Positions 26,929-33,690 of a DNA stretch of 52,652 nt are shown one piece after another; position 1 is the stretch's first letter, and each line of letters opens with the position of its first letter. The notes under the pieces are model-generated. The model had not been told where the DNA came from. It made no database searches and saw nothing but the letters and a program-made list of their open reading frames with translations. The stretch is from Comamonadaceae bacterium (GTDB taxonomy: Bacteria > Pseudomonadota > Gammaproteobacteria > Burkholderiales > Burkholderiaceae_C). The stretch lies in NCBI GenBank assembly GCA_027486255.1, contig JAIXPL010000085.1:1-52652 (forward strand), written 5' to 3'. A program made the translations under genes and the position numbers.

Positions 26929-27909
26929 TCATTGCTGGACCTGCAGGCCTGCAGCTTTGACCAGCGGGGCGTTGCTCTTGATCTCGTCGCGGATGTAGGC
27001 GTCAAACTGCTCGGGCCGCAGGGTCCAGGCATCGGCGCCGATCTTCTCGAAGCGTTCTTTGACTTCAGCGGTGGCCAAGGCCTTGGCCACTTCGTCGGCC
27101 AGGCGGTTGACGATGTCGCGTGGCGTCTTGGCCGGGGCCATCATGCCGATCCAGAAGTTGAACTCCGAACCGGGAACGCCGGCCTCGGCGGTGGTCGGCA
27201 CATTGGGTAAGGCGCTGGCGCGGCGTGGTGAGCCCACCGCCAGCGGCACCAGCTGGTTGTTGCGGATTTGGCCAATCACCGGGGCGATGGGCGAGAAGTA
27301 GTAATCGACGCGGCCGGCCATCACCTCGGTCACCGCTTCGGCCGAGCCCTTGAAGGGCACGTTCATGGCATCGATCTTGGCGGCCAGCTTGAACTTCTCA
27401 GCATTGAGGTGTGTGGCGCTGCCCTGTCCGGCTGAGGCGAAGTTCAGCGCGCCCGGCTTGGCCCGTGCGGCTGCCAGCAGTTCAGCCAGGGTCTTGATGT
27501 TCTTGGACGGCGAGATCACCAGCACATTGGGTGTGCTCGAAATCGGCGTCACGCCGACGAAGTCTTTTTCAGTGTCAAAGGGCAGCTTGGCAAAGGTCAG
27601 CGGGCTGACCGTGTGCGAGGAGCTGTGGATCATGATGGTGTAGCCATCGCCGGCGGCCTGCGCGACGGCGGCTTGGCCGATGGTGCCGCTGGCGCCACCG
27701 CGGTTCTCCACCACCAGCGTCTGCCCCATGCTCTGGCTCATCTTGTCGGTGATGGCGCGCGCAATGATGTCGGTGGTGCTTCCAGCGGGGAAAGGCACGA
27801 TCACCTTGATGGGCCGGTTGGGGTAGCTGCCCTGAGCCAGTCCAGTCAGGGGCAGGGCGAGGGCCAGGCTGGCCAGCAGGGTGTGAACGAGGCGGCGTTG
27901 GGGCTGCAT
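26929..27909 (-). CDS. Bug/TctC-family substrate-binding protein (first gene of the TetR-controlled operon)
   Basis: A 326-residue periplasmic binding protein. The start at 27907-27909 (MQPQRRLVHTLLASLALALP) has AGGAG 8 bases upstream and gives a normal signal peptide ending near GLAQG. Mature blocks are YPNRPIKVIVPFPAGSTTDI, VENRGGASGTIGQAAVAQA and SAGQGSATHLNAEKFK. The longer reading of this frame would run through a putative operator. As the first gene after the operator, it is likely made in large amounts and defines the imported compound, which is unknown. Confidence 0.93.
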   Translation of the reverse strand: MQPQRRLVHTLLASLALALPLTGLAQGSYPNRPIKVIVPFPAGSTTDIIARAITDKMSQSMGQTLVVENRGGASGTIGQAAVAQAAGDGYTIMIHSSSHTVSPLTFAKLPFDTEKDFVGVTPISSTPNVLVISPSKNIKTLAELLAAARAKPGALNFASAGQGSATHLNAEKFKLAAKIDAMNVPFKGSAEAVTEVMAGRVDYYFSPIAPVIGQIRNNQLVPLAVGSPRRASALPNVPTTAEAGVPGSEFNFWIGMMAPAKTPRDIVNRLADEVAKALATAEVKERFEKIGADAWTLRPEQFDAYIRDEIKSNAPLVKAAGLQVQQ

Positions 27910-27943
27910 GCGGGGGTCTCCTGTGGCGACGGGCATCCGTCTT

Positions 27944-27966
27944 TTAGTTAACTGATTGGTGAATTC
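27944..27966 (+). promoter_or_regulatory. Putative TetR operator, copy A (before the catabolic operon)
   Basis: TTAGTTAACT (27944-27953), 5 bases, GTGAATTC (27959-27966). The same 18 defined bases with the same spacing recur in opposite orientation at 28692-28714. The core AGTTAACT and the flanking GAATTC are each palindromes. It lies 34 bases before the tctC start, a place where repressor binding would block the operon promoter. Confidence 0.75.
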
Positions 27967-28035
27967 TAGGGTGGACTGATGCGCCTTCATCGGTGAATAC
28001 CCTGGACTGCGAGCCCTTGGAATGGGTGGGCAGGC

Positions 28036-28686
28036 CTAGCTGCGCAGCAGGTAGCCCAGGATGACGTCGCACATGTGCGAAAGCCGCTCGTTGCGCGCCT
28101 TGGGGCTAAGCAGGTCGCGGCCGAAGATGGCCGAGAGGGTGTGGTTGTTGGAGAGATAGAAGTAAGCGATGCCAGCGATCGAGACGTAGAGCTGCACTGG
28201 ATCGACCCCGCCGCGGAACAGCCCTTCGCGCCTTCCGCGCTCCAGCACCTCGGCCAGGGTGTCCACCAGGGGGGAGTTCAGGGCTTGCGCGCGCTCGATG
28301 TCCGGCAGATGGCGCCCGCGGTGCAGATTGGCACTGTTGAGCAAGGTGATGAACTCGGGATGGTCGAGGTAGTAGTGCCAGGTGAACTCCACCAGGCGGC
28401 GAACAGCCTGGATCGGCTCCAGGTCGAGCAGGTGGAGTTCGCGCTCCTGCTGTCGAATGTCCTTGTAAGCCTGCTCGAGGACGCTGGCGAACAGGCGTTC
28501 CTTGTCCTCGAAGTAGTAATAGATCAGGCGCTTGTTCAGCCCGGCCCGCTCAGCGATGCGGTCCATGCGGGCGCCAGCCAGACCATACTCGGCGAACTCG
28601 TCGCGGGCGGCCGCAAGAATGCCCGCTTGTGAGCGTTCGGCATCGCGCTGTCGCTCTTCGGGGGCGGTGAACGTGGCTTTGGCCAT
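28036..28686 (-). CDS. TetR-family transcriptional repressor
   Basis: A 216-residue TetR-type regulator. The helix-turn-helix is at about residues 39-60 (GARMDRIAERAGLNKRLIYYYF) and is followed by DKERLFASVL. The C-terminal ligand-binding domain is helical with no close family I can name, though it resembles the RutR/CecR-like C-terminal domains (SANLHRGRHL). It is upstream of the catabolic operon on the same strand, and its own start is 5 bases from operator copy B, so autorepression plus control of the operon is the simplest reading. Confidence 0.9.
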   Translation of the reverse strand: MAKATFTAPEERQRDAERSQAGILAAARDEFAEYGLAGARMDRIAERAGLNKRLIYYYFEDKERLFASVLEQAYKDIRQQERELHLLDLEPIQAVRRLVEFTWHYYLDHPEFITLLNSANLHRGRHLPDIERAQALNSPLVDTLAEVLERGRREGLFRGGVDPVQLYVSIAGIAYFYLSNNHTLSAIFGRDLLSPKARNERLSHMCDVILGYLLRS

Positions 28687-28691
28687 GAATT

Positions 28692-28714
28692 GAATTCACT
28701 CTGTAGTTAACTAA
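28692..28714 (-). promoter_or_regulatory. Putative TetR operator, copy B (before tetR)
   Basis: On the minus strand it reads TTAGTTAACT (28714-28705), 5 bases, GTGAATTC (28699-28692), identical to copy A at all 18 defined bases and in spacing. The core here is the full palindrome TAGTTAACTA. It ends 5 bases before the tetR ATG and so covers the ribosome-binding region or transcription start. Confidence 0.75.
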
Positions 28715-28820
28715 GTCTAACGTGCAGAGTGTGTGTTCGCAGAGGGTGTCGGGTGGGGTGTACCGTCCAGGCCAGGCGGTGAACAAGACGCCGGTACCCG
28801 CTAACGCACAGAGGCCATGA

Positions 28821-28848
28821 AAAAGGCCGGTGTCACCACCGGCCTTTT
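28821..28848. terminator. Rho-independent terminator after the SWIB gene
   Basis: AAAAGGCCGGTG (28821-28832) and CACCGGCCTTTT (28837-28848) form a perfect 12-bp stem with a 4-base loop. The minus-strand side runs into five T residues, 20 bases past the stop of the SWIB protein gene. Confidence 0.92.
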
Positions 28849-28867
28849 GAGTACAGCGCGAGGCTGA

Positions 28868-29347
28868 TTACTTGACGTGCTTGCCGATCAGGCCAGCCAT
28901 CTCGAACATCGAGACCTGGGCCTTGCCGAACACGGCCTTGAGCTTGTCGTCGGCATTGACCATGCGCTTGTTGGCCTTGTCTTGCAGGCCCTTGGACTTG
29001 ATGTAAGCCCACAGCTTGCTGACGATCTCGGTGCGCGGCAGGGGCTTGTCGCCCACCACAGCCGACAGAGCGGGGCTCAGCGTCAGGGGCTTCATGAAGG
29101 CAGCGTTGGGGGTGCGCTTCTTGGCGGGGGCCTTCTTCGCAGCAGCCTTCTTGGCGGGTGCAGCTTTCTTAGCGGCGACCTTCTTGGCCGGAGCGGCTTT
29201 CTTGGCTGGAGCGGCTTTCTTCGCTGCGGCCTTCTTGGCCGGAGCAGCTTTCTTGGCCGGAGCAGCCTTCTTCACTGCGGCTTTCTTGGCCGGAGCAGCC
29301 TTCTTGGCGGGGGCTTTTTTAGCCGGGGCTTTCTTTGCAGTTGCCAT
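28868..29347 (-). CDS. Histone H1-like repeat protein fused to a SWIB/MDM2 domain
   Basis: A 159-residue basic protein. Residues 1-78 are a lysine/alanine/proline repeat (KKAAPAKKA units) like the tails of bacterial histone H1-like proteins and AlgP. Residues 84-158 are a SWIB/MDM2 domain (FMKPLTLSPALSAVVGDKPL then LWAYIKSKGLQDKANKRMV and AVFGKAQVSMFEMAGLIGKH). The repeat part would bind DNA without sequence specificity; the SWIB domain is a protein-interaction fold best known from eukaryotic chromatin remodelling, and also found in chlamydiae and betaproteobacteria. An AGGAAAAG ribosome site precedes the ATG. It is monocistronic with its own terminator. Confidence 0.92.
   Translation of the reverse strand: MATAKKAPAKKAPAKKAAPAKKAAVKKAAPAKKAAPAKKAAAKKAAPAKKAAPAKKVAAKKAAPAKKAAAKKAPAKKRTPNAAFMKPLTLSPALSAVVGDKPLPRTEIVSKLWAYIKSKGLQDKANKRMVNADDKLKAVFGKAQVSMFEMAGLIGKHVK
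29114..29347 (-). repeat. Tandem coding repeat of the lysine/alanine tail
   Basis: About 230 bases made of imperfect 15-18-base units encoding AAPAKKA or AAAKKA. Several neighbouring units are almost identical (GGCCGGAGCAGC and CTTTCTT on the + strand), so copy number can probably change by slippage without loss of frame. Confidence 0.85.
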
Positions 29348-29703
29348 GATCTTTTCCTTCTAGAAGTTGAGAATTCACCTCGCAGAGCACTACTTCCTTG
29401 AGGCAAACCGGATGCTACTGGAGAAAAAAGCGTTTTCCTAGAGAGAAAGACACTTTTTGCAGCCTTTTTGTTGCGGATTCGCCCTCTGAAATCGAGATCG
29501 TGGCCAGGAGAGCCTTCCCAGGGCGTGTTCAGCGTGTCGCACTGACTTCGGCGGCATGCGCAAATTCGCAGCCCTGGTGGTCACGATCAGGTGTTTCGAG
29601 GACAAGGCGCTCGTCAAGGCAGCGTTCGATTCGAGGGGTCTTGTCGAGACCGCTGGAGGGCTGAGGTCTGCCGCGCTGGCATCAGCCCCTATGGCCTCGT
29701 GCC
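29348..29703. other. 356-base intergenic region without a convincing gene
   Basis: The part next to the SWIB gene is AT-richer than its surroundings and must hold the promoter, but no clear -35/-10 pair was found. Short open frames on both strands (88-89 codons) have no family resemblance and no ribosome site, so none is called. Confidence 0.6.
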
Positions 29704-30522
29704 TCAAAGGGAGGTGAGCCCCTTCCAGAGCATGTAGGCCGAGAGCAGATAGAGCACGGTGGCAAACACCTTCTTGAGCTTGCCCACGGGCAGGTTATGC
29801 GCCGCCTTGGCGCCTATGGGGGCCATGAAGACGCTGCAGATGGCGATCACCACCAGAGCCGGCAGCCAGATGTAGCCGAAGGCGCCCTCGGGCAGGTTCT
29901 GCACGCCCTGGCCACTGAAGATGTAGCCTGCCACGTTGGCCACGGCGATCGGAAAGCCCAACGCGGCCGAGGTGGCCACCGCGTTATGGATGCTCACGTT
30001 GCACCAGGTCATGAACGGCACGCTCACGAAGCCCCCACCCGCGCCCACCAGCCCGGAGAGAAAGCCGATGAAGCCGCCAGCGGCCAACTGGCCGCCCGCG
30101 CCCGGCATCTGACGGCTGGGCTTGGGCTTCTTGTCGATGAACATCTGCGTGGCCGAAAAGCCCACGAAGAGGCCAAAGAAGATGGCCAGGTAGCTGCCTT
30201 TGAGGATGGCGAACACCCCCATGCTGCTGATCAGGCTGCCGAGCACGATGCCCGGGGCCAGGCGCTTGACGATGTCCCAGCGCACGGCGCCCCGCTTGTG
30301 GTGCGCGCGCACACTGGAGACCGAGGTGAAGATGATGGTGGCCATGGAGGTGGCAATCGCCATTTTCACGGCCAGGTCTGGGGCGGCGCCCCGAGAGGAC
30401 AGGATCACGGTGAGGAAGGGCACCATCACCATGCCCCCACCAATGCCCAGCAGGCCGGCCAGCAGACCGGTGCCCACGCCGAGGATGGCCAGTTCGACAA
30501 GGAGAAGGGGTTCAAGCGTCAT
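29704..30522 (-). CDS. TSUP (TauE/SafE) family sulfite/anion exporter
   Basis: A 272-residue inner-membrane protein with about eight hydrophobic segments in two repeats. The repeat signatures are GLLAGLLGIGGGMVMVPFL near residue 19 and GFLSGLVGAGGGFVSVPFM near residue 152. TSUP proteins carry sulfite, sulfoacetate or other organosulfur anions. It lies downstream of the 6S RNA candidate on the same strand, about 40 bases from its end, and might be reached by read-through. Confidence 0.92.
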   Translation of the reverse strand: MTLEPLLLVELAILGVGTGLLAGLLGIGGGMVMVPFLTVILSSRGAAPDLAVKMAIATSMATIIFTSVSSVRAHHKRGAVRWDIVKRLAPGIVLGSLISSMGVFAILKGSYLAIFFGLFVGFSATQMFIDKKPKPSRQMPGAGGQLAAGGFIGFLSGLVGAGGGFVSVPFMTWCNVSIHNAVATSAALGFPIAVANVAGYIFSGQGVQNLPEGAFGYIWLPALVVIAICSVFMAPIGAKAAHNLPVGKLKKVFATVLYLLSAYMLWKGLTSL

Positions 30523-30559
30523 CGTTGTTGTTCTCGGTGAAGGGCTTGAACGCCCACGA

Positions 30560-30737
30560 AAAAGGTGTCTGCGGGTACCACTGGACCGGCATCCTGAACC
30601 GGGGTTCAGGTGGGCGAGGGCAGAAAGGCGTCGGGTTCGTCTGACGCGAGACGATCACACCAGCCAGACGATGTACCAAGCCCGGGCTCAAAGAGCATTG
30701 GTTCAAGGAAATATAAAGCCCAATGCGATCCGCAGAC
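30560..30737 (-). ncRNA. ssrS: 6S RNA (RNA polymerase-binding regulatory RNA)
   Basis: On the minus strand a TACAAT -10 element (30749-30744) lies 7 bases before a G at 30737. From there to about 30560 is ~178 nt, the size of 6S RNA. The ends pair: GTCTGCGG (30737-30730) with CCGCAGAC (30574-30567). Near the 3' side, CCTGAACC and GGTTCAGG (30610-30593) form a hairpin like the CCTTGAACC...GGTTCAAGG of E. coli 6S RNA, and a second CCTTGAACC lies near the 5' side. A T-run follows the closing stem. The position directly downstream of zapA is the same as in E. coli (zapA-ssrS). Confidence 0.8.
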
Positions 30738-30834
30738 GCTTGCATTGTAGGCCGCGGCTCGGGGCCAGGCCGGTGCTGTCACAAGCGCTTGCAGATGCGG
30801 GCCAGGACCACGGTCCGGACTCGGTGACGGCTCT

Positions 30835-31164
30835 TCAGAGCAACTGGCCGTCGCCTGCCAAGGCGTTGTCCAGGCGGCTGATCAGGCCGTGCAGGGACTC
30901 AGGCATGGGGGCGGCATTGGCTGAAGTACCCGCAGGGGTTTGGCCTTTGGTGGCAGCTGCGGTGCCGCGTTCACTTAACTCGAATGCCAGATTCAGGGCC
31001 GCCAGCACGGCGATGCGGTCGCGGGCCTTGAGCTTGCCGGCATCGCGGATCTTGCACATGGCCTCATCGACCTTTTGCACGGCCAGCTGCAGGCGCTCTT
31101 CCCCACCCTCAGGGCAGCCAAGCAGGTAGCTCTGGCCCATGATCTGCACTTCGAGTTGCTTCAT
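30835..31164 (-). CDS. zapA: Cell division protein ZapA
   Basis: A 109-residue protein that bundles FtsZ protofilaments at the division site. The N-terminal globular part MKQLEVQIMGQSYLLGCPEG and the following VQKVDEAMCKIRDAGKLKARDRIAVLAALNLA helix (described by its ends) are the family hallmarks; the C-terminus is coiled coil. The 4-base ATGA overlap with the upstream coiled-coil gene indicates co-translation. 6S RNA lies downstream. Confidence 0.93.
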   Translation of the reverse strand: MKQLEVQIMGQSYLLGCPEGGEERLQLAVQKVDEAMCKIRDAGKLKARDRIAVLAALNLAFELSERGTAAATKGQTPAGTSANAAPMPESLHGLISRLDNALAGDGQLL

Positions 31165-31406
31165 GTGGAGGCGTCCGGGGTCGGGCCCGATGTCTTGCTG
31201 GGCGTGGCCGATTCCGGCAGGCGCTGCAGCAGAGCGTCCACCCGGGCGCGGGCGGCATTGAGCCGGGATTTGAGCGAGTCGCGTTCCTGGGTGAGGACCT
31301 GCACCTGCTCGCCAAGCAGGGCATTGGTGCGCTGCAATTCCTCGTAGCGCAGCAACAGCCGCTCAACGCGGTCTACAAGCTGGTCGATGCTGGGTTGCTC
31401 TGCCAT
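31161..31406 (-). CDS. ZapB-like coiled-coil protein
   Basis: An 81-residue protein that is almost all heptad-repeat helix (LVDRVERLLLRYEELQRTNA, then LLGEQVQVLTQERDSLKSRL). The gene directly before zapA in proteobacteria often encodes such a short TIGR02449/ZapB-like protein, which suggests a divisome role. The ATG at 31404-31406 was preferred over a TTG two codons upstream. A TACAAT element lies 9 bases before the ATG, so the mRNA leader would be very short. Confidence 0.8.
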   Translation of the reverse strand: MAEQPSIDQLVDRVERLLLRYEELQRTNALLGEQVQVLTQERDSLKSRLNAARARVDALLQRLPESATPSKTSGPTPDAST

Positions 31407-31415
31407 GGCCAAAAC

Positions 31416-31449
31416 ATTGTAGGGTTAGAGAAAGATGGCTGCGTATAAT
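31416..31449. promoter_or_regulatory. Overlapping divergent promoters of the zap genes and the B12 operon
   Basis: On the minus strand TACAAT (31421-31416) is a -10 for the ZapB-like gene. On the + strand TATAAT (31444-31449) is a -10 for the riboswitch transcript, placing its start near 31456. With 17-base spacing, the -35 of each would overlap the -10 of the other. Neither -35 matches consensus well. Confidence 0.5.
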
Positions 31450-31455
31450 CCTGGC

Positions 31456-31707
31456 TGTTGGTGCTCGCGGTGTGGTTCGCACACTGCAGTTCAACGGGAA
31501 GCAGGACGGCTCCCGGGGCCAGGCGATGCATGTCTTCGCCGGCGCCCTCCGCCCAACCTGCGCTGCCCCCGCAACGGTAAGACGAACGAGTCATGTCCGG
31601 GCCTTGTCCCGAGCGTGATGTCCGCTTTTCTCCATCAGCCACTGAGTGCCTTGAACAAGCGCTTGGGAAGGCGAGAAAGGTCGCTTCGTCAGCCCGGATA
31701 CCGGCCA
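31456..31707 (+). promoter_or_regulatory. Cobalamin (B12) riboswitch
   Basis: Conserved parts appear in order: CAACGGGAAGC (about 31493), GCTGCCCCCGCAACGGTAA (about 31561-31580), GAGTCATGTCCGGG, the B12-box region GCCACTGAG (about 31640), CTTGGGAAGGCGAG, and AGCCCGGATACCGGCC at the 3' end. It starts at the predicted transcription start and ends 90 bases before btuB. The downstream stretch holds a GCCTTCGGGC hairpin that may be the expression platform. It should switch off btuB and the genes behind it when adenosylcobalamin is plentiful. Confidence 0.93.
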
Positions 31708-31796
31708 ACACGGTGGACGTCTGCCTTCGGGCGGCGTTCTTGACGCCCATGCACTGTCGGGGAAGGCGGTGAGGGTTCTTGCTGTGGGTTCTTTTT

Positions 31797-33683
31797 ATGA
31801 AGTTCTCGTTCACGCCTGCGCGCCTGGCCGTGCTGGGTTTGGTCTTTTCCTATGTCACGGCCGTTCGAGCTCAAGTATCGGGCGTTGAACTGAGTGAGGT
31901 GGTCGTGACGGCCAACCGCTTTGTCACGCCGCATTCGAACGTGGCGGCCTCCTTGGACGTGCTGACGCGTCAAGACATTGAGCGCCTACAACCGGCTTCG
32001 CTGGCCGATGCCTTGCGCGGTCTTTCCGGTGTTGAGTTCGGCCGCAATGGTGGCCCCGGAACCACGACGTCCTTCTTTTTGAGGGGGCACAACAGCGTCA
32101 ACGTGGTGGTTCTGGTCGATGGTCAGCGCGCACCCACCGACGGCATCGACAGCTTGCTGGCCCTGGACCTGCCCATGGCCATCATCGAACGGATAGAAGT
32201 GCTGCGGGGGGATGCCACGGCACTTTACGGCGGCGCTGCCAATGGTGGCGTGATTCAGATCATCACCCGCAAGGCCGAGGGCCAATACGCCCAGGTGGGC
32301 TTGGGCAGCGGAGATAGGCTAAGTCTGCAGACGGGCTTTACCCGAAAACTCGGTGACCTTGACTTCTCGCTGCGCATAGGACAGGAGCGTTCTGCACGGC
32401 TTTCGTCCATGAATACGGCCCAGAAACCTCGGGCCAATTCTGACCTCGATCAGTCCGTGATCGACAACTATGCATTGGATGTCGGCTATGCGCTGGCATC
32501 GGACCACAAGCTCAAGCTGAGCCTATCGCGCGTGGACTCCAAGGTTGACTATGACGATGACAAGGACAACGACGGCTGGTCTCCTGGTAACCCCGCCAAC
32601 ATCCACCGCATGGAGCGGACCACCGACCTTGTGCGGCTGGTCTTGAATTCCAAGTTCTCGTCACGTTGGCACAGCGATCTGGCCTTGAGCCAGAACCGCC
32701 AGAAAATAGCAGACCGGCAAAACGGGCTGCTGCGAACGGATGACTATGCCTTTGGACTTGCACAAAGCGAGCAGATGTCTGTGCGCTGGGACAACCGCAT
32801 CATCCTGACCGACTCGATCAGCGTGCTTCTCGGTGCAGATGTGTTGAATGAAAAATTCACGACGGATGCCAGAGTCAGTGGCTACCGCTTCGAAAAGGAT
32901 AACCTGGGCCTGTTCGCAGGTCTCAGTCGTGACCTCGATCGATGGAGCCTGCAACTGAACCTGAGAACCGATCGCCTGTCCACCCGCAATCTCAAGGAAA
33001 ACACCACTGAAAAGGACGACAAAGTGTCGACCCTCGTGGGAGTGGCCTACCGCCTCACACCAGCCTGGAGCTTGACTGGCAGCGCGTCCACGGGATTCAG
33101 GGCGCCAAGCGTGGGCGAGAGGGCGGCTGCCGCTCCAGTCGTACTGATGAATGAGCTGTTTCAGCAACTGGAACTCGGTCTTCTTTACCGGCAGGCCTCC
33201 AACCGTTTCAAGCTGAGTTATTTCCAGGCCGACATGGAAAACATGATTGCCTATGACCGATCTGATCGTCTGACGAACCTTCCTGCCGAGAACCATGGCG
33301 TCGAGATGTCTGCCAACATGCTCCTGGGACGAACCACCGTCGCAGGCAGTCTGACGCTTCAAGACCCGATCAATCTGGAGACAGGCAGGCAACTGGCCCG
33401 TCGCGCCAAGCGCGCAGCCAGCTTCAAGGTGGTGCATCCCGTCAACGCCGTGCAGCTGTCGGCCCGCGTGAGCTACCAGAGCCACCGTCGAGACAGCGAC
33501 TTCACCTCGCAGGTGCTTCAGCCATATGCCATCCTGGACCTCGGAGCTGCCTATGCGCTCGACACTCGCTCCACGATCAGGGTCTCCTTGGAAAACGTGA
33601 CGGATCGGCAATACCAGACAGCCTTTGGCTACAACGCGCCTAAGCGCGGTGTGTTCGTGACTTGGTTTTATCGCGACCGTTGA
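31797..33683 (+). CDS. btuB: TonB-dependent cobalamin receptor BtuB
   Basis: A 628-residue outer-membrane receptor. The signal peptide is MKFSFTPARLAVLGLVFSYV ending near VRA. The TonB box ELSEVVVTA follows, then the plug domain (QDIERLQPASLADALRGLSG, GGPGTTTSFFLRG, IERIEVLRGDATALYGG) and a 22-strand-type barrel ending in an aromatic residue region (VFVTWFYRDR). The riboswitch upstream fixes the ligand class as cobalamin. The ATG at 31797 has a poor ribosome site; an in-frame TTG at 31779 is the alternative. Its base composition is visibly less G/C-rich than the genes after it. Confidence 0.93.
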   Translation: MKFSFTPARLAVLGLVFSYVTAVRAQVSGVELSEVVVTANRFVTPHSNVAASLDVLTRQDIERLQPASLADALRGLSGVEFGRNGGPGTTTSFFLRGHNSVNVVVLVDGQRAPTDGIDSLLALDLPMAIIERIEVLRGDATALYGGAANGGVIQIITRKAEGQYAQVGLGSGDRLSLQTGFTRKLGDLDFSLRIGQERSARLSSMNTAQKPRANSDLDQSVIDNYALDVGYALASDHKLKLSLSRVDSKVDYDDDKDNDGWSPGNPANIHRMERTTDLVRLVLNSKFSSRWHSDLALSQNRQKIADRQNGLLRTDDYAFGLAQSEQMSVRWDNRIILTDSISVLLGADVLNEKFTTDARVSGYRFEKDNLGLFAGLSRDLDRWSLQLNLRTDRLSTRNLKENTTEKDDKVSTLVGVAYRLTPAWSLTGSASTGFRAPSVGERAAAAPVVLMNELFQQLELGLLYRQASNRFKLSYFQADMENMIAYDRSDRLTNLPAENHGVEMSANMLLGRTTVAGSLTLQDPINLETGRQLARRAKRAASFKVVHPVNAVQLSARVSYQSHRRDSDFTSQVLQPYAILDLGAAYALDTRSTIRVSLENVTDRQYQTAFGYNAPKRGVFVTWFYRDR

Positions 33684-33690
33684 ATCCCCC

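Noticed and set aside
28761..28801. Imperfect inverted repeat GGGTGTACCG ... CGGTACCC between tetR and the SWIB terminator
   Set aside because: Arms do not pair without a bulge, and no T-tract or conserved position supports a function.
29114..29347. Regular repeat as a CRISPR array
   Set aside because: Units of 15-18 bases follow each other without unique spacers and are in frame in a lysine/alanine-rich protein.
29371..29393. Possible third TetR site, GAATTCAC-N5-AGAGCACTAC, before the SWIB gene
   Set aside because: The GAATTCAC arm and spacing agree, but the palindromic arm AGTTAACTAA matches at only 6 of 10 positions. Kept out until binding is tested.
29398..29707. Two short open frames (88 and 89 codons) on opposite strands between the SWIB gene and the TSUP gene
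   Set aside because: No ribosome site, no recognisable domain, and composition unlike a conserved protein.
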